Positions 56,520 through 64,000 of a DNA stretch of 64,000 nt are shown in pieces. The stretch comes from Raphanus sativus (taxonomy: Eukaryota; Streptophyta; Magnoliopsida; Brassicales; Brassicaceae), in NCBI RefSeq assembly GCF_000801105.2, contig NC_079514.1, positions 50,265,372 through 50,329,371 on the forward strand. Reading direction: 5' to 3'. The position numbers were made by a program, and so were the translations under genes. The first letter of the stretch is position 1. The number at the start of each line of letters is the position of its first letter. Under the pieces are notes generated by a model. The model had not been told where the DNA came from. It did not search any database and saw only the letters and a list, made by a program, of their open reading frames with translations.

Positions 56520-59338
56520 TCAAGCTGAGGTTGTTTTGGTGGTGGTTTCAGTAGCGGAGGAGCCTTCCTTCCGGTCACCAAAGACACGTTGACGGAAGTC
56601 TTTGACCATGAGAGGGAGTCCCTGACGAAGAGACACCTTTGGTTCCCATCCTAAAAGCTCTTTGGCCTTTGTGATGTCAGGCTTTCTCTTGTGAGGGTCA
56701 TCCTCTGTGTTTGGTCTGAACTCTATCTTTGCGTTTGGGTCTATCGTCTCTTGAACCACCTGCAACCCAAATCAAAGACATCATCAACATCCACCAGGGT
56801 GTTCAATGTAAAGAACTCAAAAAGGTTTACTATATATGTATAAAAAGAGACCTTAGCAAGCTCGAGCATGGTGAATTCACCAGGGTTACCCAGGTTAAAT
56901 GGCCCGACGTGTTCTCCTTCCATCAATCTCATCAAACCTTCAACCTTTATGCATCACAGTAACACAAAACTAGACTCAGTACAACAAAACTAGGAGCTAA
57001 GAAGTAACCAAACCAGGACAAAGTGGCAATATAAAGTTCGGACCCCCACATGATATTGATACCCTCCCCATCTTCATAAGATTGCTAAAGTTGGTACCGT
57101 TTTATATCTATCTCTCACAGATTTGAGTCTCACGTTTAAAGCCGATCCCACAACACACTCTCTTACAATAACATGTGAGTTCACTTGACACAAATTAACT
57201 TCCCGTATTTTTTTTTCTCCCACTCTAGGTATACTCTTTCTACGCCAAATAGTACTTCCCACTAAATAACTTAATAGGTTTGATACTTCAAAACCTTGAA
57301 TATACACACAAGTGGTTTGATAATACAAACTTGCCTACCAATTTGTTTTTGTATTTCCTTTCCCACACGAAGGTAAGAATAAATCTTAAGTTGGACCAAA
57401 AGAAATGAGATATAATAAAAGATATTTGTCCTAGCAATTTGTAGTACTATAATTGAATCGGTCTTAGCGGGAGGAAAAAGCAGAGGACTTACCAGATCAG
57501 AGACAAACTGGAAACTTCGTGTCTGCTTCCCATCACCATAAACAGTCAATGGCTCTTTCCTTAGTGCCTGTTCAATTATTACCATCATTACTCTAATGAT
57601 CCACTTAACCATTCTTAAATCATTTCTTGATTGTGCCACTAGATTATTAACCAACCTGCGCAACAAAGTTGCTGACGACACGCCCATCATCAATACACAT
57701 TCTTGGACCGTAGGTGTTGAATATCCTAGCAATCCTGACCTGTGACCACAAACAAACAAAGGCAAACACAAAGTTAGTCGCTGAAAACGTACTCCCATCT
57801 CTTGTGTCTCATCAGTTAGTAGCCAGAAACATAACCTCAACATTGGCTCCACGGTGATAGTCCATGGCAAGCGTCTCTGCCGTACGCTTTCCTTCGTCGT
57901 AGCAACTACGAACACCTGTTCCAGACCATTACAACCATAATCAGTCATCAAACAGAAACAGCACAAGAAACAGGATTCCACCACGTTTAAGGAAAAGTCA
58001 ACAACAGTTTTAATTAAAGAACTACGACGGCCAAGTACCCCATCCGAGTCAGTCACGTTTACGGTAAAAGAAAAAAAGAAACTGTGAGTAAAACGACTGT
58101 GTAAAAGCAAAACCATTAAAAGCTCTCGAATTTGAAAGCATGTTATCGAAATGTCAGGCTAGTAGAGACACGTATAAGACCCGTTATTCACGGTTCAATG
58201 GGTTCAGAGATCTGAAAGGAAAGCACATGAGGCACACCACAACAAAACACCTGTCTTATAACGTGCGCATTTTCCGAACACAGAGTGAAGCAAAGAAAAT
58301 TCAATAAGCCACAAAAAGCCAAAAACGTCGTCGTGTCACGTCAAGGTGGAATAATATTTCAGATTCCGATTCAAGGACACAACCAACGAATGGAACAACA
58401 AAGCAAAACACAACACGCTGCTAAATAGAATAAAGGAAGGTTAATTAGAGGAGAATGATTACCAATAGGATTAACGTTGCCCCAGTAAGTCTCAACCTGA
58501 GGATGCTGAAGAGGATCACCGTAGACCTCACTCGTACTCGTCAGTAGAAACCTAGCACCCACTCTCTTCGCCAAACCAAGCATGTTCAACGTCCCAACCA
58601 CATTCGTCTTGTACACACACATCACATCAAAGTCAAAGAAACCAAAACATTCCATCTCTCTCCAATTAAAAAAAAAAACAAAACTCAATTTAAAAAATAA
58701 AAAAAGGATATGATAGTCTTGACGGGATTGAATTTATAATGAACAGGGGAAGCAGGACACGCCAAGTGATAGATCTGATCCACCTCAAGAAGAATCGGCT
58801 CGACGACGTCGTGTCGTATGAGCTCGAAATTAGGGTTACCGAAATGATGCATCACGTTCTCTTTACTCCCCGTGAAGAAATTGTCAACGACGATCACGGT
58901 ATCTCCTCTCTCAATCAGCCGATCCACCAGATGCGATCCCACGAACCCCGCCCCGCCGGTTACCACGACTCTCAGCCCCTTTCGCTTCAGTCCGAGCGGG
59001 ATCTTCCCGCCGGTAGACCCGATCCGGCTCATGTACTCGATGCTGGGCCTCCTCTGGGCCTGGACGTAGGACGACTCCTCGGGTTTGATTCCGTAGCCGG
59101 AGAACGGATCCGAGTAGGGGGTGGATCGGGTGGAGGAGGAGCGGGGGAAGATTGAGAACGCTAACGTGGCGATTGCGATTCCGACGAGGACGAAGATGAG
59201 TCTCTGTTCGCGGAGCATGTAACGCATCGGACGGGTTACGGAGGAGCAGGAGAAGGACGGTTTGGTAGGTCTCGGGTAGTACGAATCGGCGGAGGGTTGA
59301 TCTGATTCGTGTCGCCGGTTGATCAGCTCGTTCGCCAT
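56520..59338 (-). CDS. UXS2: UDP-glucuronic acid decarboxylase, Golgi type II membrane (UXS2/AUD1)
   Basis: Seven exons: 58712-59338, 58463-58610, 57836-57915, 57656-57739, 57493-57567, 56852-56944 and 56520-56759, 448 aa. It converts UDP-glucuronate to UDP-xylose, the donor for xylan and xyloglucan synthesis. A short cytosolic tail precedes a signal anchor at about residues 47-64 ([18 protein letters not shown]), so the enzyme domain faces the Golgi lumen. The NAD-binding [10 protein letters not shown] is at about 129-138. The catalytic pair is the SDR-type Y-x3-K in CYDEGK, with SEVYGDP upstream. All phases agree. Intron 1 has AT and AC termini rather than GT-AG (see 58611-58711). Matches At3g62830. 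Confidence 0.97.
58611..58711 (-). other. AT-AC (U12-type) intron 1 of UXS2
   Basis: On the minus strand the exon ends ...AAGACTATC and the intron starts ATATCCTTTTT, the U12 5' splice-site consensus. It ends GTGTGTAC before exon 2 (AAGACGAATG). A branch-site-like TTCTTTGAC (8 of 9 bases of TTCCTTRAC) lies about 21 bases before the 3' end. The intron is 101 bp. No GT-AG alternative joins the two exons in frame. Confidence 0.93.
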
Positions 59339-59512
59339 CTCGCTTCCTTCTTCTGTTTTTTTTTTTTTTTGAGGAAAAAAAATCTCTGAGTCGAACTCGC
59401 CGGGAGAGTGAGTCGAGTTTGAACGAGACAGAGAGAGTGAAAAGCGAATCGGGCTTTTTTAAGTAGCGAATGCGTTATAGATCAAGGCTGATTGATTACT
59501 GTTATTTACGAG

Positions 59513-59999
59513 AATATCCTTGGGGAATTTTCAAAAATACCACTTTCAAGGTACCATTATTCATCTTTACCACTACTAAAGACACATTTTCAAAAATATC
59601 TTATTTATTGAAATGGTAAAAACTCTTATATCTTTGTTTTTATATGCTTTTCAAAATTCTAATCCCAAATTCTAAATCCTAAACCTCTAATTCTAAACCC
59701 TAAACCCAAAATCTTCAACTCTAAACCCTAAACCCTAAACTATATATCCTGAATTCAATATCCTAAACCCTAAACCCTAAAGTCTAAACTATAAACCCTA
59801 AATCCTCAACTCTAAACCCTAAATCCTCAACTCTAAACCCTAAACTATATACCTTAAACTCTAAAACATCAAATCTAAACCCTAAATCCTAAACCTTCAA
59901 ATCTAAACCCTTCATTAAAAATAGTGGTAAAAGTGGTTAGTGTAAACATGAAAAGTGGTACTATGAAAATGGTATTTTTGGCAATTTCTCAATATCCTT
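59513..59999. mobile_element. Mutator-type MITE filled with telomere-like repeats
   Basis: AATATCCTT at 59513-59521 and 59991-59999 is a 9-bp target duplication. The 469-bp body has inverted ends GGGGAATTTTCAAAAATACC and, reverse complemented, GAGAAATTGCCAAAAATACC, similar over about 35 bp. Between them (59690-59915) are about nine exact CCCTAAA units and many one-base variants. No coding sequence. The 9-bp duplication suggests a MULE relative. Confidence 0.85.
59690..59915. repeat. Interstitial degenerate telomere-like array
   Basis: CCCTAAA, the plant telomere unit, occurs about nine times exactly, interspersed with variants such as TCCTAAA, TTCTAAA and ACTCTAAA. It lies wholly within the MITE at 59522-59990, so it is element sequence rather than a relic of a chromosome end. 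Confidence 0.9.
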
Positions 60000-60267
60000 T
60001 CGGTTAGGGAGCGAATAAGATGGGAAATTTTTATTTAATTTTCTTCGACTTTACTTCAAAAATCGGACATTAATAAATATATTGTTACTTACTCCATTAT
60101 TTGCAGCAACGAGAAGAAAAATAGTATAATAATGTGACATAATTTTTTTTTTTTTTGAAATGAATGTTTCTACTAAGAACGTAAATTCTAAATAAATGTG
60201 ATTAATGATGTGATAGGTTCGTTAGGTATGCTAACGTCCACAAAGTCAATGCCAAACCCTAACTTAG

Positions 60268-60300
60268 CACTCAAAGCCAGACTGCTAGGAACTTTGAGTG
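60268..60300. other. Small perfect inverted repeat
   Basis: CACTCAAAG at 60268-60276 and CTTTGAGTG at 60292-60300 form a 9-bp stem with a 15-nt loop. It is not next to a gene end that it could terminate; its meaning is unknown. Confidence 0.5.
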
Positions 60301-60857
60301 ATTTCGACGTTCGTTTTCTCTTTTACTTTTCCCTTTAGGTTATTCACAATCAACATGCATGTACAATTAAGAAAACATAATGTTCGTTTCAAGCAAAAGC
60401 TAGAATGTCCTAACTGTTCTTTACATAATCACATTCATAACGTTTTGACCGTAATGGGTTGCGAAACGTGATACAGAAGTGTCTATATGAGCTTTAAGTG
60501 TGACTTGTTTTTTCTTTTGTTTTGTCATGTTGTTAACTCCAGTAAAAATTTCAAAGCAACCAGAGATTAGAGGTAAATCCAATATTGTTGTACATCTCAA
60601 TGATTCCAATTTGTTAACCATATGCTTACGGTGACTTTATAAGTCAACTAGATTTTTTATGGGAACATATGCTTAAGATGAATAATAGTTTAGTTGAAAT
60701 GAACGAGTGAACAAAGTTTTAAAACTATGTATCATTGTTGATTATAGAAGCATATCCTGACTGTATAGTTGAAATTAACACTTGCTCTATTATAACATTA
60801 ATCTGATTACCAACTCAATGAAAATGTCTACTTTGATATTTCCTTAGCTGTTTTCAC

Positions 60858-60905
<48 letters not shown>

Positions 60906-60909
60906 TGTG
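60858..60909. repeat. Compound (AT)n(GT)n microsatellite
   Basis: Six AT units followed by about 15 GT units with a single TT interruption. Confidence 0.95.
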
Positions 60910-61535
60910 AAAGATATATACACATATTTATGCAATATTGATTCGGTCCGTGGAGCAATAAGGGAACATTTGAATTAGTGCTGAAATTATAGGAAACGTG
61001 TATATTGAATTAAAAAAACAACATCATTAGCTGTTTTGGGTGCAATTTTTTAATTGGATTCATAGAGCCGACGTGGGTGGTGGGTACAAATTAACATAAT
61101 AACCATCCGTAGCAGTTGCATCATATATTCATCTTGTTCCTATGCAGTCTTTATGGTATATATACAGGAACAGAGACCCATAGTTATATATTCTGTTCGT
61201 ATAAATGACAGTAGAAGATGCATAATTAATGATTGCAGTACAACTTGTTTTATTTATGGGGTTTTGTTAGTTGATGTTATATCCGAATCATTCATCTGAC
61301 CACACTAATTAATTTTGATAGTTAAAGACGATTCATAGTTAGGATCGGCCCACAGTTAAACATTTGTAATAAGTGCCTAAAATTTCTGGAAAAAATACAT
61401 GCGTATAAGTTCCCAAAAAATCTCTAAACCCCACAATTATTTTTTTTTAAAGTTAATTGATTTTTTTAAACCTCCAAATTTTCAGGGCCAGTGCATATAA
61501 AGCAAAAACTACAAAAATTCCAAAAACCTGAATTA

Positions 61536-61767
61536 TACTCCCTCCGTTTCATATTAAGTGTCGTTTTAGAGAATTTTTTTCGTTGCAAAATAAGTGTCGT
61601 TTTAGAGTTTCAATGCAAAATTTATTAACTTTATTCTCCATTCTATTTTCTATTGGTTGAATTGTATCGATAATGATATTTTTATATTGAAAATATGCAA
61701 AATTAAATGCTTTCTTAATCAGTGTGCACAAGTCTAAAACGACACTTATAATGAAACATAGGGAGTA
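61536..61767. mobile_element. Stowaway (Tc1/mariner) MITE with TA target site
   Basis: The body 61538-61765 (228 bp) has well-preserved ends: CTCCCTCCGTTTCATATTAA and, reverse complemented, CTCCCTATGTTTCATTATAA, both continuing AGTGTCGTTTTAGA. It is flanked by TA. A second AATAAGTGTCGTTTTAGAG copy inside the left arm suggests a local duplication. Confidence 0.9.
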
Positions 61768-62285
61768 TATTAATGTTTGTGTTACAGAAAAAAATATTAA
61801 TGTTTTCTGAATTTAAATGTTGTATTATGGTGTAAAAAACTTTGATCAATCATTGAATTAAAATTCCATAAAACTTTGGATCTGGAGGTGAATACAAATT
61901 AAAAAAAGGGATAAGCATTAGCATTTACGTTGACTTGTGATTCTAACGTGGCGGCATATCTCCTTCACTTTCTTGCTCAAAATTTTGGATTTGCTATGGC
62001 TAACATGGTTCTCTTTTTCAAATCAATTTGTTTATTAATAACAATTGAGTATTCATTTTCAAAACATGGAATAAGACTAATCAACAACAAGATTCTGTAA
62101 ACGAGTCCAGTGTAGACGATTTATAAATGTATGAATTAATAGATTATATATATCATACTTTTAAGTTTTTGTTTTTGTAAACTAAAAATATCCCGGAAAA
62201 ATCATACTTTTTAGTTAGCCCGTTTCAATTTGAAACTAAATTTTAGTTAGGTGGTAGATAAATATATTAAGAAAAAGCAGAAATT

Positions 62286-63041
62286 GAAGTTAATATTTCG
62301 AGCAGAGGTTGAGGTTCGACCAAAAAAACAGAAACGATGGGATCCTCCACCAACAGATTGGTTAATGTGCGATTTTGCATTTGATTGATGTGAATCCAGA
62401 AGTATGGTTGGTGCAGCCTGGGTGCTAAGGAATGGGAGAGGTGTGGTTATATGTCACAGTAGGCGAGCTTTCTCTAATATCACTTCTAAAGATGGCTCAA
62501 AACTTCTAGCGATATTATGGATGACTGAAAGCATGCGTAGCATGAGATTCAACAAAGTTGTGTTTACGGGTGAATGTGAGGACCTCTTGAAAGCAGTTAA
62601 TCGACCGGAAGCCTGGCCTTCTTTGTTGTTTCAGGTGGAAAAAATTCTTTTGGAACTTGCAGAAATCAGAGAAGTTCGATGGCAGGTGGTCTCTATGAGT
62701 CAAAATAAAAGAACAACTTTCATAGTTCAAAGTGTTACCAAGCAAGGATTGACGCAATCTCATGTTGCGAGAAGTCATCTGAATTGATTATTTGAATTCT
62801 CTGTTAATGAAAGTCGCGGCCTCTAATTTTTTGGATTGTCCTTGGCGTGTTGCGTTATTGGTTAGGCGTGTTGCCGGTGTTGGTTAGGCGTGTTGCCTCA
62901 TTTTTTGGCTATCCTTGCTGCTTGTTGCAGGTGTCTTTAGGAGATAGCATGGTATAGAGTTTGCTACCTGTCTTGTAATTGGTATTTTAAAGTTAAATGA
63001 ATCAACGAAATTGGGGGGAAAAAAGAAGTTAATATTTCGAG
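62286..63041 (+). mobile_element. 5'-truncated LINE with 17-bp target duplication
   Basis: GAAGTTAATATTTCGAG occurs at 62286-62302 and 63025-63041. The 722-bp insert is the 3' end of a LINE: an RNase H-like C-terminal coding part, an untranslated tail with GGCGTGTTGC repeats (62845-62900) and a short terminal A run (GGGGGGAAAAAA). The truncated 5' end and long target duplication are typical of target-primed reverse transcription. Confidence 0.93.
62335..62787 (+). pseudogene. LINE RNase H-like domain fragment
   Basis: The frame WDPPPTDWLMCDFAFD, a stop at 62386, then GAAWVLRNGRGVVICHSRRA, FSNITSKDGSKLLAILWMTE and VFTGECEDLLKAVNRPEAWP is the C-terminal RNase H-like (RVT_3) domain of plant LINE retrotransposons. 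The in-frame stop separates the first part from an ATG-started 127-codon frame at 62404-62787. Only the end of the polyprotein is present, so it is not functional. Confidence 0.88.
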
Positions 63042-64000
63042 TTGTTCATCAAGCTGACAGCGACTTCTTCTCAGGCTTGGCTTTATGACAGGTTGGTTAC
63101 TCGTTTGGTGGCTTGAGCCTTGAGCCTGGAAACGCCGGCACGCGCCCATTTGAGGGGACTGTTCTTGGTGACTGATGAAAACGGCGATATAAAGCGTTTG
63201 AACGCATAGATAGTGTGTAACGCTTCAAGCGTTTTGGACGTAGCTGTTGCGTTTAGACGATAATGATGAAGTTGGATTGAGTGAGAGGAGAAAGAAGAGA
63301 AATAAAAATGTGATCGTACATGTATTGCGTGAGCATTTTTAAATTACGTTTTACAAATTAAATTGAACTCACAAGAGAATTGAGAGAAGGAAGTATATAT
63401 GGTTGTGGGTATTCGCATATTCCTATGAAACAAAAAGACATTGCTCCTCGAGACAAGCAATCAGTGATTGCGGAGCATGAATGAGACATTAAAGACAAAC
63501 GTAGAACTCTGAACTTAAACCACGGAGACATAATGGGTTCCTGTGCAAAACCATGGATGGGGTATTGGGTTAAGGAAGAGAGGACTGTGTAGTGTTTCTC
63601 TTTTAGAATATGAACCATACTTATCGGACTATTCACTGGTTTGAAAACTAGACTAAGATCATGGCTTCACTCTTATTCAAACTTCCTATCAGACTATGAA
63701 ACCGCACAAGCACAGACCAAGAGAGATGAACATCATAACAGATGTAAGAAACAAGGGCATAGATATAACCATGATGCAAGAAGTGGGCCTTTGAGACCAA
63801 GATGTGGAAAGTGAGAGTCTATAGCCTAACAAACAATATAATCAATATGAGACATTCATAGACAAATCATAGATCAGAAATGGAAGAACTTCATAAAAAA
63901 AAAAATGCAAGTGATGATCTCTTTATTAATAAAATCAGAGTTGGGTTTGGCTGTGAAGAGAGAACAAAACAGAGAATCACAAAAAAGAAGGTTCCACCTT
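63042..64000. other. Window edge, no assigned gene
   Basis: A minus-strand segment at about 63060-63180 is less AT-rich and could be a coding or leader fragment of something continuing from the right, with a TATA-like TTTATATCG near 63190. I cannot assign it. The remainder looks non-coding. Confidence 0.3.

Larger units (their letters stand above)
60000..62285. other. Gene-free region right of UXS2
   Basis: AT-rich DNA without a recognised gene. It holds a small perfect hairpin (60268-60300), an AT/GT microsatellite (60858-60909) and a Stowaway MITE (61538-61765), listed separately. Confidence 0.45.

Noticed and set aside
58739..59155. Plus-strand frame of 138 codons
   Set aside because: Antisense of UXS2 exon 1, which carries the NAD-binding motif in the proper frame.
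59690..59915. Possible ancient telomere or chromosome-fusion point
   Set aside because: The CCCTAAA array is confined within a MITE bounded by its own inverted repeats and a 9-bp target duplication.
63060..63180. Possible N-terminal exon on the minus strand (MGACRRFQAQGSSHQ)
   Set aside because: No recognisable domain, and the frame runs on into the LINE tail; not enough to call a gene.

Overview
This is plant nuclear DNA from a Brassicaceae genome, most likely Brassica or a close relative. It has AT-rich intergenic DNA, intron-split genes with GT-AG borders, eukaryotic tRNA genes and several plant transposon families. The protein-coding genes read almost one for one, in order and orientation, like the lower end of Arabidopsis chromosome 3 (about At3g62830 to At3g63030). 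I recognise that order from memory; it was not computed here. Gaps in the series, a decayed zinc-finger gene and one unexpected gene fit a subgenome that lost genes after polyploidy.

Left third (1-25 kb): MBD4-like CW/MBD chromatin protein (-), a FAF-domain protein (-), the gibberellin receptor GID1B (-), tRNA-Ala(UGC) (+), an NPL4-like ubiquitin cofactor (-), then a 4.36-kb PIF/Harbinger transposon with two intact genes and a TAA target duplication. After about 8 kb of gene-free, transposon-scarred DNA comes the auxin receptor TIR1 (+), with its miR393 target site.

Middle (25-42 kb): a Harbinger-type element carrying a piece of a lectin receptor-kinase gene, two exons left from a CHY/CTCHY zinc-finger gene, and three CC-type glutaredoxins (GRXC14, GRXC11, GRXS6) interleaved with a SINE, MITEs, a Helitron and an OTU deubiquitinase. 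A small plant protein of unknown role and tRNA-Arg(ACG) follow.

Right third (42-64 kb): the plastid release factor APG3, with a one-base deletion just before the GGQ exon junction; an mTERF protein; OEP16-4; ribosomal protein eL8; a monoacylglycerol-lipase-like hydrolase; SmD2; and UDP-glucuronate decarboxylase UXS2, whose first intron is an AT-AC (U12-type) intron. Beyond UXS2 are a Mutator-type MITE filled with telomere-like repeats, a Stowaway MITE and a truncated LINE with RNase H.

The genes do not form a pathway. Two hormone receptors (GID1B, TIR1) and a redox glutaredoxin cluster lie among housekeeping genes. I found no previously unknown multi-gene system. The most useful observations are the AT-AC intron, the APG3 frameshift, the gene-capturing Harbinger element, and the many insertions whose exact borders and target duplications can be read directly.
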